Origin: Alcanivoracaceae bacterium
GTDB lineage: Bacteria; Pseudomonadota; Gammaproteobacteria; Pseudomonadales; Alcanivoracaceae
Length of the DNA stretch: 64,000 bases
Direction: 5' to 3'
Assembly (NCBI GenBank): GCA_029212745.1
Contig: JARGOL010000005.1
Span: 153,558 to 217,557 of the forward strand
Below are positions 25,522 through 35,491 of this stretch, one piece after another. Positions within the stretch are counted from its first letter, which is position 1; each line of letters begins with the position of its first letter. The notes below the pieces were generated by a model. The model made no database searches. It had not been told where the DNA came from and worked only from the letters and a program-made list of their open reading frames with translations. Position numbers and translations under genes: made by a program.

Positions 25522-26172
25522 TCAGTTCCCACGTTTGTCAGCGACAGCAGCGGCGACGCCGTCAATGATGTCCTGTATTTCGCGGAACCGGGTCTTCATG
25601 CTCGCCCGGTTCACGACCAGCCGGCTGGAAATGGTGGCAATCAGCTCTGTCGGCTCAAGGCCATTGGCACGCAGCGTATTACCGGTATCAACGATATCCA
25701 CGATGCGGTCGGCAAGGCCGACAATCGGCGCCAGTTCCATGGCGCCATACAGTTTGATCACATCGGCCTGACGACCCTGTGAAGCAAAGTACCGGCGCGC
25801 CGTGTTGACGAACTTTGTCGCCACGCGGATGCGACCGGTCACCGGCGGGGCATCCTTGAGCGCCGCCACCATCAGCTTGCAACGGGCGATCTCCAGATCC
25901 AGCGGCTCATAAATGCCCTCGGCGCCATGCTCCATGAGCACATCCTTGCCGGCCACACCGATATCGGCGGCACCGTACTGCAGGTAGGGCGGCACATCAG
26001 TAGCACGAATGATGATGATCTTTACATCGTCACGGCTGGTGTCGAACACCAGCTTGCGTGACGCGGCCGGGTCCTCAAGCAGACGTATCCCCGCCGTCTC
26101 CAGCAAGGGCAGCGTTTCCTTCAGGATGCGCCCCTTGGACAGGGCGATGGTCAATGGCTTCTGTTCAGTCAT
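25522..26172 (-). CDS. hisG: ATP phosphoribosyltransferase catalytic subunit (short form)
   Basis: A 216-residue HisG, the committed step of histidine synthesis (ATP plus PRPP). The short form lacks the C-terminal ACT-like regulatory domain, so it needs the HisZ partner for full activity and feedback by histidine; hisZ is not in this window. Motifs include [28 protein letters not shown] and the PRPP loop [14 protein letters not shown]. It starts 2 bp after the murA stop, within the murA-his transcript. Confidence 0.96.
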   Translation of the reverse strand: MTEQKPLTIALSKGRILKETLPLLETAGIRLLEDPAASRKLVFDTSRDDVKIIIIRATDVPPYLQYGAADIGVAGKDVLMEHGAEGIYEPLDLEIARCKLMVAALKDAPPVTGRIRVATKFVNTARRYFASQGRQADVIKLYGAMELAPIVGLADRIVDIVDTGNTLRANGLEPTELIATISSRLVVNRASMKTRFREIQDIIDGVAAAVADKRGN

Positions 26173-26174
26173 GG

Positions 26175-27452
<1,278 letters not shown>

Positions 27453-27707
27453 CTAGATAAGACCACGGCGCGACGCGGTTTCCCACTCGTCCGGCGTATA
27501 GGTCTGGATGGAGACGGCATGGATGCTGCCGTCAGAAATTCGCTCGTTGATGCAGCCGTAGACCAACTGCTGGCGCGCCACCGGCCGCTTGCCGTCGAAC
27601 GCCGCCGCTACCACGCGGATATCAAATTTGTCGCCGGCGCCGTCCACCTCAGCCTGTGCGCCGTCGATGCCGGCTTCCACCAGCGCCCTGACTTCCTCTG
27701 CGGTCAT
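27453..27707 (-). CDS. ibaG: BolA family protein IbaG
   Basis: An 84-residue BolA-type protein. BolA/IbaG proteins bind monothiol glutaredoxins with a shared Fe-S cluster and affect iron-sulfur trafficking and stress responses. The helix-turn region (FDGKRPVARQQLVYG) and the conserved histidine in SIHAVSIQTYTPDEW are present. Position directly before murA marks it as IbaG (YrbA) rather than BolA. In Pseudomonas and E. coli mlaB precedes it; here only 79 bp separate it from mlaC, too little for mlaB. Confidence 0.92.
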   Translation of the reverse strand: MTAEEVRALVEAGIDGAQAEVDGAGDKFDIRVVAAAFDGKRPVARQQLVYGCINERISDGSIHAVSIQTYTPDEWETASRRGLI

Positions 27708-27786
27708 TTGCGGTCCCCACTGTCACGAAAGCGCAAATGATAAAGGAACAGGGCCCTGATGCCCAATAATCCGGGCCCGGAACGGC

Positions 27787-28446
27787 TCAGGCTTCGTCGG
27801 CAGAAGCCGGGTTGGCGGCCGCCTTTTCGCCCTCGATTTCCAGCTCTGAGGACCAGTTGGCGATGACCTGGTCCAGGTCACCCCCGTACTGCTCGACAGC
27901 CTGGTCAAACTGGGCCCTGAATGTCTTGCCCAGGTTGAGGCCATTGACGATCACGTTTTCCACCAGCCAGGCACCCTGGTCGTCCTGGTAAAGGGAAAAG
28001 AACACCGGGATGACACGGCCATCGTCGGCGGTGATCTCACTGCGCACCCGGGCGCGGTCGCCGCGCACATCACCCTCGCCCAGCGGCAGGACACTGATGG
28101 TCTGGCCCTGGTAGAGCGTGATACCGGAGGCATAGGTGTTGACCAGGCTGTCCTGGAACACCTCCAGGAAGCGGTACTTCTGCTCACGGCTGGCCGTGGC
28201 GAAGTGGCGCGACATGACCAGCCGGGTAATACGTTTGAAATCCACCAGCCCCTCCAGCTCCTCACGCACTACCTGGCGCGCATAGGCCGGGTCCTGCTCG
28301 AGTCGCTGACGTTCCTGCTGGACCCGCTCGGTAATGCTGGCGACCGCATCGGCTACCCGCTCACGCGGGTTGTCTGCATGGGCCATGCCGGACAGGCCGA
28401 CACTCAGGAGCAACCCCGCAAGGGCGGTTCGCATCATTGTCATCAT
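27787..28446 (-). CDS. mlaC: Phospholipid-binding protein MlaC/Ttg2D
   Basis: A 219-residue periplasmic carrier (PF05494) that shuttles phospholipids between the outer-membrane MlaA complex and the inner-membrane MlaFEDB transporter. A signal peptide is present (MRTALAGLLLSVGLSGMAHA-DN). The body has the family pattern VDFKRITRLVMSRHFATAS, FQDSLVNTYASGITLYQGQ and QGAWLVENVIVNGLNLGKTFRAQF. The C-terminal tail is acidic. Start at the first of the paired ATGs (28446) after GAGGG. mlaF, mlaE, mlaD and mlaB, which normally surround it, are absent from the window. Confidence 0.92.
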   Translation of the reverse strand: MMTMMRTALAGLLLSVGLSGMAHADNPRERVADAVASITERVQQERQRLEQDPAYARQVVREELEGLVDFKRITRLVMSRHFATASREQKYRFLEVFQDSLVNTYASGITLYQGQTISVLPLGEGDVRGDRARVRSEITADDGRVIPVFFSLYQDDQGAWLVENVIVNGLNLGKTFRAQFDQAVEQYGGDLDQVIANWSSELEIEGEKAAANPASADEA

Positions 28447-28547
28447 CGCGTGTTCCCTCTTTTGCTGGCGCCATGAAACCGTTGCCGCAGGCAATTGTCC
28501 ACTCTTGCTGTTGGAGCGGGTGCGCAAGCGAATGGTTCCACAACATG

Positions 28548-28553
28548 TATAAT
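28548..28553 (+). promoter_or_regulatory. -10 element of the kdsD-kdsC-lptCAB promoter
   Basis: A perfect TATAAT lies 25 bp before the kdsD start codon. No good -35 lies at the right distance, so the promoter may rely on an activator. Confidence 0.5.
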
Positions 28554-28578
28554 CGCACCAGCACTAGCGGGAGACCCC

Positions 28579-29547
28579 ATGAGCAAAGATTTTCTCGCCT
28601 CCGCCCGCAAGGTTCTCGATATCGAGGCCCGCGCGGTGGCCGACCTGATTGACACCCTCGACGGCGGCTTCGAACAGGCCTGCCAGCTGATGCTGGCATG
28701 CCGCGGCCGGGTGATTGTCACCGGCATGGGCAAGTCCGGCCACATCGCCAACAAGATTGCGGCGACCCTGGCCAGCACCGGCACACCGGCATTTTTTGTC
28801 CACCCGGCCGAGGCCTCCCACGGCGACCTGGGCATGATTACCCGCGAAGACGTGGTCCTGGCCCTGTCCAATTCCGGCGAAACCGGCGAAGTCATTACCA
28901 TCGCCCCGGTGATCAAGCGCAAGGGCACACCAATGATCAGCATCACCAGCCGCCCTGACTCCACCCTGGCGAGGCTGTCCGACGCCCATCTGGCCGTGAC
29001 TGTGGCCGAGGAAGCCTGCCCGCACAATCTGGCACCGACCTCCAGCACCACCGCGGCCCTGGCCATGGGCGACGCCCTCGCCATTGCCCTGCTTGAAGCC
29101 CGTGGTTTCACGGCGGAAGAATTTGCCCTGTCGCACCCGGGCGGCAGCCTGGGCCGCCGCCTGCTGCTGCGGGTGGACGATGTCATGCACGGAGACCAGC
29201 GACTGCCGCTGGTCTCTCCAGCCACGCCGCTGCCCGAGGCCCTGCTGGTAATGACCCGCCAGGGCCTTGGCATGACCGCTGTGGTGGACGCCGACGGCCG
29301 GCTTGTCGGCGTGTTCACCGACGGTGACCTGCGCCGCGTGCTGGAACACCAGACCGACCTCCACGCCACCGTGATCGAATCGGTGATGACCCGAAATCCG
29401 GTCACCATCGCGGCCGGGCACCTGGCCGCCGAGGCGGTACAAATGATGGAACAACGAAAGATCAATGGCCTGTTCGTGGTCGATGCTGACGGTCGCCCGG
29501 TGGGCGCGCTGAACATGCACGACCTGTTGCGGGCAGGAGTCGTGTAA
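28579..29547 (+). CDS. kdsD: Arabinose-5-phosphate isomerase
   Basis: A 322-residue isomerase converting ribulose 5-phosphate to arabinose 5-phosphate, the first step toward KDO for LPS inner core. It has an N-terminal SIS sugar-isomerase domain (about 40-175: GMGKSGHIANKIAATLASTG, ALSNSGETGE) and two C-terminal CBS domains (about 200-320). GGGAG before the ATG at 28579 supports the start; an upstream frame to 28495 includes the promoter and is unlikely. First gene of an LPS operon and divergent from mlaC. Confidence 0.96.
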   Translation: MSKDFLASARKVLDIEARAVADLIDTLDGGFEQACQLMLACRGRVIVTGMGKSGHIANKIAATLASTGTPAFFVHPAEASHGDLGMITREDVVLALSNSGETGEVITIAPVIKRKGTPMISITSRPDSTLARLSDAHLAVTVAEEACPHNLAPTSSTTAALAMGDALAIALLEARGFTAEEFALSHPGGSLGRRLLLRVDDVMHGDQRLPLVSPATPLPEALLVMTRQGLGMTAVVDADGRLVGVFTDGDLRRVLEHQTDLHATVIESVMTRNPVTIAAGHLAAEAVQMMEQRKINGLFVVDADGRPVGALNMHDLLRAGVV

Positions 29548-30062
29548 TGACCAGTCCCAATGCCCTGACCGCCGCCGCCCGGCGCCTCAAACTGATGGCG
29601 TTTGATGTCGACGGCATTCTCACCGATGGCCGGCTCTATTACGGCCCGGACGGCGAGGCAATGAAAGTGTTCCACACACTGGACGGCCATGGCCTGAAAA
29701 TGCTGCGCCAGGCCGGGGTCACCCTGGCGCTGATCACCGGGCGCCAGTCGGCGATGGTCAGCCGCCGGGCCAGCGAACTGGGGATCGAACATGTGATCCA
29801 GGGACGCGAAGACAAGGGGGTCGCCCTGCAGGCGCTGGCAGAAAGCCTGTCCCTGTCGGCAGCGCAGACCGGCTACGCCGGCGATGACCTGCCGGATGTG
29901 GCGGCACTGGAATGGGCCGCCTTTTCCGTATCGGTGCCCAACGCGCATCCCTGCGCCCGGGAAGCTGCCGCCATGGTGACGGAAAGTACCGGCGGCCAGG
30001 GCGCGGCAAGGGAAATCTGCGACTTCATCCTGCAGGCACGCGCAGGCGCTGACAGCGCATGA
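29547..30062 (+). CDS. kdsC: 3-deoxy-D-manno-octulosonate 8-phosphate phosphatase
   Basis: A 171-residue HAD-family phosphatase releasing KDO from KDO 8-phosphate. The nucleophile/acid motif is DVDGILTDG (D20, D22); the threonine motif is in ITGRQS, the lysine in EDKG, and the last acidic motif is GYAGDDLPD. No cap domain is present, as expected for tetrameric KdsC. Its ATG overlaps the kdsD stop by one base (TAATG), indicating coupled translation. Confidence 0.96.
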   Translation: MTSPNALTAAARRLKLMAFDVDGILTDGRLYYGPDGEAMKVFHTLDGHGLKMLRQAGVTLALITGRQSAMVSRRASELGIEHVIQGREDKGVALQALAESLSLSAAQTGYAGDDLPDVAALEWAAFSVSVPNAHPCAREAAAMVTESTGGQGAAREICDFILQARAGADSA

Positions 30063-30613
30063 AACGACAGGGCCTGCTCAGCCTGACCGGCATCATCCTG
30101 CTGTCACTGATCGTGATGATGACCCTGCACGAATGGGACGACGTGGTCACCGGGCCTGCCTCGGACACACAGGAGGCCCTGCCGACACTGAAGCTCACCG
30201 GCATCCAGGGACGTCATTTTGACGAGGCCGGCCGCTCGGACGTCACGCTCGACGCCGACGCCGTGACCTGGCAGGAGGATGGCGAACAGGCAGAGATACG
30301 CGGCCCGCGACTGGCGGTGACCCTGGCATCAGGCGACTGGCTGATCACGGCCGAGCGCGGCAGCATGGTGCAGCTGGATGGCGCCGTCGCCTTGCAGGGC
30401 AATGTCCGGGCCACCCAGGACGGTCCGGGCGCCATCACCCTGGAAAGCGATGCGCTGAACTATTCCAGCGATGACGAAACGGTGCGCAGCCCCGGGCCGG
30501 TCATCCTGCGTCACCAGCAGGCCGTCACACGCGCTGGTGCCCTGCGTGCCGACATGCGAACCAACGTGCTGACATTCACCGATGGTGTGGAGACAGAATA
30601 TGCGCGACCGTGA
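30059..30613 (+). CDS. lptC: LPS export protein LptC
   Basis: A 184-residue bitopic protein: one N-terminal transmembrane helix (about 6-22, LLSLTGIILLSLIVMMTL) and a periplasmic beta-jellyroll that receives LPS from LptB2FG and passes it to LptA. Family features include LTGIQGRHFDEAGRSDVTLDADAVTW and GDWLITAERGSM. Start overlaps the kdsC stop as ATGA. The 3' end overlaps the lptA start by 14 bp. Confidence 0.92.
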   Translation: MKRQGLLSLTGIILLSLIVMMTLHEWDDVVTGPASDTQEALPTLKLTGIQGRHFDEAGRSDVTLDADAVTWQEDGEQAEIRGPRLAVTLASGDWLITAERGSMVQLDGAVALQGNVRATQDGPGAITLESDALNYSSDDETVRSPGPVILRHQQAVTRAGALRADMRTNVLTFTDGVETEYARP

Positions 30614-31115
30614 CAGCCGGCCCGGCAGCTGGTGTGCCAGCGTGGCAGCAGTGCTGGCCTTGCTGGTCATGGCGCCACAGGCGTTGTCCGCCCAGCCGCC
30701 AATCACTATCCGCGCACAACAGGCGGTGGTGGAGCAGACCCGCGGGCATGCACTGTATACCGGTGGCGCCGAGCTGGTGCAGGGAACCCGGCGACTGCAG
30801 GCAGACCGGATCGAGATCTTTTCAGAGAACAACCAGCCCGTGCGTATCGAGGCCAGCGGCTCGCCAGTCACCCTCCGCGATGGCGATACGCTCGACGCTG
30901 AGGCCAACCGCCTGATATACGATGTACCGGCACAGGAAATACGGCTGCTGGAGAACGCCCGGGTCAACCACCAGGGGCGGGAATTCGAGGGCGCCGAAGT
31001 GATATACAGCATTGCCAACCGGGCGGTGAAAGCCTCTGGCGGCGAGGACAACGGCCGCGTGCGCCTGGTCATCCCCGCGCAACAGGCGCCGGAGAAAGGA
31101 GACGAACAACCGTGA
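30600..31115 (+). CDS. lptA: LPS transport periplasmic protein LptA
   Basis: A 171-residue periplasmic protein that forms the beta-jellyroll bridge carrying LPS across the periplasm. The signal peptide (about 14-34, [19 protein letters not shown]) is followed by repeated strands such as [40 protein letters not shown], the typical OstA/LptA pattern. The ATG at 30600 is preferred over 30582 because GGAG lies 8 bases before it. It overlaps lptC by 14 bp, and its stop overlaps the lptB GTG. Confidence 0.92.
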   Translation: MRDRDSRPGSWCASVAAVLALLVMAPQALSAQPPITIRAQQAVVEQTRGHALYTGGAELVQGTRRLQADRIEIFSENNQPVRIEASGSPVTLRDGDTLDAEANRLIYDVPAQEIRLLENARVNHQGREFEGAEVIYSIANRAVKASGGEDNGRVRLVIPAQQAPEKGDEQP

Positions 31116-31843
31116 GCGTGAAGACACTGAGCGCCACCAATCTGGCGAAGAGCTACAAGGGCCGTCACATCATCGAGGACGTCTCCCTGGCAGTGCAATC
31201 CGGCCAGGTGGTGGGACTGCTCGGCCCCAACGGGGCGGGCAAGACCACCTGCTTCTACATGATTGTCGGCCTGGTGGACCCTGATGCCGGCAATATCACC
31301 ATAGACGGCGAGGACATCACCGGCCTGCCCATGCACGGCCGTGCCCGGCGCGGGATTGGCTACCTGCCCCAGGAGGCCAGCATCTTCCGGCGCCTGAGCG
31401 TGGCCGACAACATCATGGCCATTCTGGAGACCCGGCGCGACCTGGCCCGCAAGGAGCGTGAAGAGGTTCTTGAACAACTGCTGCAGGAATTCCACATCAC
31501 CCATATCCGCGACAGTCTTGGCATGAGCCTGTCTGGCGGCGAACGGCGGCGCGCCGAGATTGCCCGGGGCCTGGCCACGGACCCGGCCTTCATCCTCCTT
31601 GACGAGCCCTTTGCCGGCGTTGACCCGATCTCCGTGAACGACATCAAGGGCATCATCCGCCACCTCAAGGAGCGTGGCATCGGCGTGCTGATCACCGACC
31701 ACAATGTCCGCGAGACCCTGGATATCTGCGACACCGCCTATATCGTCAGTGCCGGCTACATCATTGCCGAAGGCAACGCCGACACCATTCTGGCCAACAA
31801 GCAGGTTCGGGATGTCTATCTGGGCGACGATTTCCGCCTCTGA
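31112..31843 (+). CDS. lptB: LPS export ABC transporter ATP-binding protein LptB
   Basis: A 243-residue ATPase powering LPS extraction from the inner membrane with LptF and LptG, which are encoded at 54-56 kb here. Walker A is GPNGAGKTT (38-46), the ABC signature is LSGGERRR, Walker B is [12 protein letters not shown] and the switch histidine is in [14 protein letters not shown]. The start is GTG overlapping the lptA stop as GTGA. It is the last gene of the LPS operon before rpoN. Confidence 0.97.
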   Translation: MSVKTLSATNLAKSYKGRHIIEDVSLAVQSGQVVGLLGPNGAGKTTCFYMIVGLVDPDAGNITIDGEDITGLPMHGRARRGIGYLPQEASIFRRLSVADNIMAILETRRDLARKEREEVLEQLLQEFHITHIRDSLGMSLSGGERRRAEIARGLATDPAFILLDEPFAGVDPISVNDIKGIIRHLKERGIGVLITDHNVRETLDICDTAYIVSAGYIIAEGNADTILANKQVRDVYLGDDFRL

Positions 31844-31883
31844 AACGCCCGCACCTAACGATTTCGGGGCCTGATTGCAAGAT

Positions 31884-31899
31884 GGGCACGAAAATTGCT
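31884..31899 (+). promoter_or_regulatory. Sigma54-type -24/-12 promoter upstream of rpoN
   Basis: GGGCACGAAAATTGCT has GG at 31885-31886 and GC at 31897-31898, exactly 10 bp apart, as required for sigma54 (consensus TGGCACG-N4-TTGC). It lies about 50 bp before the rpoN start codon in the 104-bp gap after lptB. An overlapping weak sigma70 promoter (TGGGCA at 31883, TATGCT at 31906) is also possible. Confidence 0.6.
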
Positions 31900-31947
31900 T
31901 GGTGATATGCTCGAGCCCTCACTGACACCACGGTAATCGGGCTCCCC

Positions 31948-33399
31948 ATGAAGCAGGCTTTGCATCTTCAGCTCGGACAGCAGCTGAAAATGACACCGCA
32001 GCTGCAGCAGGCCATTCGCCTGCTGCAGCTGTCTGCGCTGGATCTGCGCCAGGAGATCCAGGAAGCCGTGGAAACCAATCCCATGCTCGAGCTGGACGAC
32101 AACCAGGACCATGACAGCCTGGACGAGCTGCTTGAGGCAGAGTCTGGCGACGATCCCGAGCGCGAGGTGGATGGCCAGAGCGTTGATGTGGACATCGACA
32201 CCGAATGGGATGATGCCTGGGAAACCGCCACGCCGGCGACACCCGGCGCTGCCGGCGACAGCGACGACTGGCAGACCCGCAAGGTGGCACCCACCACCCT
32301 CCTCGACCACCTGCTCTGGCAACTCAACCTGACCCCCATGTCGATGGTCGACCAGGCCATCGCCTACGCCATCATCGAGAGCCTGGATGAGCGCGGCTTC
32401 CTGTGCGCCGACACCGACGAGCTGATTGATGCCAGCAGCCACACCCTCGGCGAGGACCTGCCCGACGACGGCATCGAGGCAGACGAGGTGGAGGCGGTGC
32501 TTCATCGGCTGCAGCACTTCGACCCCCCCGGGGTCTGTGCCCGTGACCTGGGCGAGTGCCTGAGCATACAGCTGCGCATGCTGGCCACGGACACGCCGTG
32601 GCGCGAACAGGCCCTGCAACTGGTGAACCAGCACCTGTCACTGGTGGAGCAGCGCGACCTGGCCTCGCTGAAGCGACGCATGGGCCTGAGTGACAGCGAA
32701 CTGACTGAAGTGCTGTCGCTGGTGCGCTCACTCAGCCCGGCGCCGGGCGAGAGCCTGAACCAGTCCGAGCCCGATTACGTGGTCCCCGATGTCATCATCA
32801 GCCGGCGCGGCAAGCGCTGGCAGGTGGAGCTAAACCCGGAATCCCTGCCGCGGGTAAGCCTGAACCAGACCTACGCCGGCATGGTCAACAAGACCCGCAA
32901 CGAGGCCGACAGCACCTACATGAAGGGCCAGCTGCAGGAGGCGCGCTGGCTGCTCAAGAGCCTGCAGAGCCGCAACGAAACCCTGCTCAAGGTGGCCACC
33001 CGCATCGTCGAGGTCCAGCACGACTTCTTCGAGTACGGTGAAGAAGCCATGAAACCGCTGGTCCTGGCGGACGTCGCCGAAGCCATATCGATGCACGAAT
33101 CCACCATTTCACGGGTCACCAGCCAGAAGTACATGCTCACCCCGCGGGGCATTTTCGAGCTCAAGTACTTTTTCTCCAGCCACGTGGGAACAGATGCTGG
33201 CGGCGAATGTTCAAGCACCGCCATTCGTGCCATTATTAAGAAGCTGGTTGCTGCCGAAGACCCGCGCAAGCCACTGAGTGACAACAAACTCTCAAGCTTG
33301 TTGAAAGACCAGGGAATCCAGGTAGCACGACGCACAGTGGCCAAGTACCGGGAGGCGATGCGGATCCCCGCCTCCAGCGACCGCAAGCGGCTGGTCTGA
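31948..33399 (+). CDS. rpoN: RNA polymerase sigma-54 factor
   Basis: A 483-residue sigma54. Region I is the glutamine/leucine-rich start (LGQQLKMTPQLQQAIRLLQLSALDLRQEIQEAVETNPMLE), which contacts enhancer-binding activators. Region II (about 50-120) is acidic. The core-binding and DNA-binding domains follow, with the helix-turn-helix IAEAISMHESTISRVTSQKYMLTPRG pattern and the RpoN box ARRTVAKYRE at 460-469. It is followed by hpf, ptsN, rapZ and ptsO, the conserved nitrogen-PTS cluster. A sigma54-like promoter lies upstream, which suggests autoregulation. Confidence 0.98.
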   Translation: MKQALHLQLGQQLKMTPQLQQAIRLLQLSALDLRQEIQEAVETNPMLELDDNQDHDSLDELLEAESGDDPEREVDGQSVDVDIDTEWDDAWETATPATPGAAGDSDDWQTRKVAPTTLLDHLLWQLNLTPMSMVDQAIAYAIIESLDERGFLCADTDELIDASSHTLGEDLPDDGIEADEVEAVLHRLQHFDPPGVCARDLGECLSIQLRMLATDTPWREQALQLVNQHLSLVEQRDLASLKRRMGLSDSELTEVLSLVRSLSPAPGESLNQSEPDYVVPDVIISRRGKRWQVELNPESLPRVSLNQTYAGMVNKTRNEADSTYMKGQLQEARWLLKSLQSRNETLLKVATRIVEVQHDFFEYGEEAMKPLVLADVAEAISMHESTISRVTSQKYMLTPRGIFELKYFFSSHVGTDAGGECSSTAIRAIIKKLVAAEDPRKPLSDNKLSSLLKDQGIQVARRTVAKYREAMRIPASSDRKRLV

Positions 33400-33452
33400 T
33401 CCAGGACAGGTCGCCCCCGGATGGCAAATTCTGGCAGGATGAGGAGCCAACC

Positions 33453-33752
33453 ATGCAAATAAACATCAGTGGTCACCACCTCGATATAACCGACGCCCTG
33501 CGCCAATACGTCAACGAGAAATTCAACCGCCTGGAACGTCATTTCGACAACATTACCAGCATCCAGGTCATCCTTTCCCCGGAACCCAAGACCCACAAGG
33601 CGGAATCCACCATTCGCATCTCAGGCGGCGAGCTGTTCGCTACGGCGGAAGCCAGCGACATGTATGCAGCCATCGACATGCTGACTGACAAGCTCGACCG
33701 TCAGATTCTCAAACACAAGGAGAAAACAGTGAGCCGTCAACACGGCCACTGA
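33453..33752 (+). CDS. hpf: Ribosome hibernation-promoting factor (short HPF)
   Basis: A 99-residue protein of the HPF/YfiA family, binding the 30S decoding region to silence ribosomes in stationary phase. The typical pattern QINISGHHLDITDALRQYV, VNEKFNRLERHFDNI and ASDMYAAIDMLTDKLDRQILKHKEK is complete. The short form works with RMF for 100S dimer formation. GAGGAG before the ATG supports the start. It is also known as the RpoN-modulation protein because of this conserved place after rpoN. Confidence 0.96.
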   Translation: MQINISGHHLDITDALRQYVNEKFNRLERHFDNITSIQVILSPEPKTHKAESTIRISGGELFATAEASDMYAAIDMLTDKLDRQILKHKEKTVSRQHGH

Positions 33753-33757
33753 TAGCC

Positions 33758-34231
33758 ATGAGAGTACGGGAACTACTGACGCGAGATCGCACCGAGCACC
33801 ACCTGGAGGGCGTCAGCAAGAAACGCCTGCTGGACCATGCCGCCAACCTGGTTTCCCGAACCTGTGGCGGCATTCCTGCGCAGGAGGTATTCGACGCCCT
33901 GGTTGCCCGTGAGCGCCTCGGCAGCACCGGCATCGGCGAGGGCATTGCCATTCCCCATTGCCGGCTGGCTGCCTGCGACGCGCCGGTGGGCCTGCTGATC
34001 TCCCTTGACCAACCCATAGACTTCGAGAGCATTGACGGCAATCCGGTGGACCTTGTGTTCGTACTGCTGGTGCCTGAGCAGAACCCGGAGCAGCACCTGA
34101 AAACTCTCAGCCACCTGGCTGCCCTTTTCAACCAGTCGGCCTTTCGCGACCGGCTACGTGACAGTCGCGACGGCGATGACCTGTTCCAGAATGCCGTGTC
34201 TTCCGAAGAGGAACTGCAGCTGGCCTCATGA
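33758..34231 (+). CDS. ptsN: Nitrogen-regulatory PTS protein EIIA(Ntr)
   Basis: A 157-residue EIIA domain of the mannitol/fructose class. It receives phosphate from the HPr-like NPr (ptsO) and acts as a regulator of potassium transport and sensor kinases rather than sugar uptake. The phosphorylated histidine is H67 in GIAIPHCRL. Starts 5 bp after hpf and its stop overlaps the rapZ start as ATGA. Confidence 0.96.
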   Translation: MRVRELLTRDRTEHHLEGVSKKRLLDHAANLVSRTCGGIPAQEVFDALVARERLGSTGIGEGIAIPHCRLAACDAPVGLLISLDQPIDFESIDGNPVDLVFVLLVPEQNPEQHLKTLSHLAALFNQSAFRDRLRDSRDGDDLFQNAVSSEEELQLAS

Positions 34232-35100
34232 AACTGATCATTCTCAGCGGCCGGTCCGGCTCGGGAAAATCGACCGCCCTGCAAGCGCTGGAAGACCTCG
34301 GGTACTACTGCGTCGACAACATGCCCCTCGGCCTGTTGCCAACGCTGGCTGCCCAGCTGCAGGAAGAGCAGCACCACATCGACCGTATTGCGGTCGGCAT
34401 TGACGCGCGCAACCTGCCCAGCCAGCTGCAGCGCTTCCCTGATCTCCTCAAGCGGGTGAGAGACCTTGAGGTCCCCTGCGAAATCATTTTCCTCGACGCT
34501 GATGACGCTACCCTGCTGAAGCGCTTCAGCGCCACACGCCGCAAGCACCCGCTGAGCAACGATGACCTGTCCCTGACCGAGGCGATCAGCCGCGAAGGGG
34601 AACTGCTGGCCAATATCCGCGCCAATGCCCACCTGGTCATAGATACCTCCTCGCTGGATGTGCACACGCTGCGCGACCTGATCAGCGAGCGTGTTGCCGG
34701 GCGCCGGGACCGTTTGTCCCTGATGGTGCAATCATTCGGCTACAAGCGCGGCGTGCCCAATGACGCCGACCTGGTGTTTGATGTCCGGGTACTGCCAAAC
34801 CCCTACTGGGATGAGACCCTGCGGCCGTTTTCAGGCCGAGATGGCGAAGTCATCCAGTTCCTGGAGGGTCAGCCTGAAAGCCGTGCCATGTTTGACGACA
34901 TTTCCCGCTTCCTGGAAGACTGGCTGCCCTATTACGAGACCAACGACCGTACCTACATGACTGTCGCCATCGGCTGTACCGGCGGCCGCCACCGTTCGGT
35001 CTTCATGTCCGAGAAACTGGCACAGCACCTGCGTGACGCGGGCATGGATGTACAGATCCGCCACCGCGACCTGGTACTGCCTGCGGAAAAGACGCACTGA
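34228..35100 (+). CDS. rapZ: RNase adapter protein RapZ
   Basis: A 290-residue protein with an N-terminal P-loop (GRSGSGKS, 8-15) and a C-terminal RNA-binding domain (about 155-290, VQSFGYKRGVPNDADLVFDVRVLPNPYW and GCTGGRHRSV). In enteric bacteria RapZ binds GlcN6P and directs RNase E to the small RNA GlmZ, controlling glmS. Whether such small RNAs exist in this organism is not visible here. Overlaps ptsN by 4 bp and ptsO by 1 bp. Confidence 0.96.
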   Translation: MKLIILSGRSGSGKSTALQALEDLGYYCVDNMPLGLLPTLAAQLQEEQHHIDRIAVGIDARNLPSQLQRFPDLLKRVRDLEVPCEIIFLDADDATLLKRFSATRRKHPLSNDDLSLTEAISREGELLANIRANAHLVIDTSSLDVHTLRDLISERVAGRRDRLSLMVQSFGYKRGVPNDADLVFDVRVLPNPYWDETLRPFSGRDGEVIQFLEGQPESRAMFDDISRFLEDWLPYYETNDRTYMTVAIGCTGGRHRSVFMSEKLAQHLRDAGMDVQIRHRDLVLPAEKTH

Positions 35101-35366
35101 TGATCACCCGGCAACTGACCATTACCAACAAGCTTGGCCTGCATGCCCGTGCCGCCGCCAAGCTTGTGGCGATTGCGTCCCGCCACGACAGCCGCATCGA
35201 GGTGATCCATGGTGAGCGCCGTGTGGATGCGCGAAGCATCATGGGCCTGCTGACCCTGGGTGCCGCGCGAGGTACCGAGGTGGCAGTAACAGCCGACGGT
35301 CAGGATGCGGACGCCGCCATGGCTGAAATCGAGGACCTTTTTGACCGACGCTTCGACGAGCAATGA
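35100..35366 (+). CDS. ptsO: HPr-family phosphocarrier NPr
   Basis: An 88-residue HPr-like carrier of the nitrogen PTS, moving phosphate from EI(Ntr) to EIIA(Ntr). The phosphorylated histidine is H15 in GLHARAAAK and the regulatory-site serine is S46 in ARSIMGLL. Its ATG shares one base with the rapZ stop (TGATG), so it is translated as the last gene of rpoN-hpf-ptsN-rapZ-ptsO. The ptsP gene for EI(Ntr) is not in this window. Confidence 0.95.
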   Translation: MITRQLTITNKLGLHARAAAKLVAIASRHDSRIEVIHGERRVDARSIMGLLTLGAARGTEVAVTADGQDADAAMAEIEDLFDRRFDEQ

Positions 35367-35434
35367 AGGTCGCCCACGTGCCACGACCGGGGCACACCGA
35401 CCCACAACAGCGCTGCCCGTCCTGCCCCTTTAAC

Positions 35435-35443
35435 TGCTAGAAT
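35435..35443 (+). promoter_or_regulatory. Extended -10 promoter for mgtE
   Basis: TGC-TAGAAT is an extended -10 element 48 bp before the mgtE GTG. No good -35 is visible, as is common for this promoter type. Confidence 0.45.
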
Positions 35444-35491
35444 GTCGAGCGGGGACATTATTGGACCGCGCTGACAAGGGGGCTGTGACAC

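Noticed and set aside
35450-35491. Mg2+-sensing leader (riboswitch) before mgtE
   Set aside because: Only about 40 bases lie between the predicted start point and the GTG, too short for a known M-box type element.
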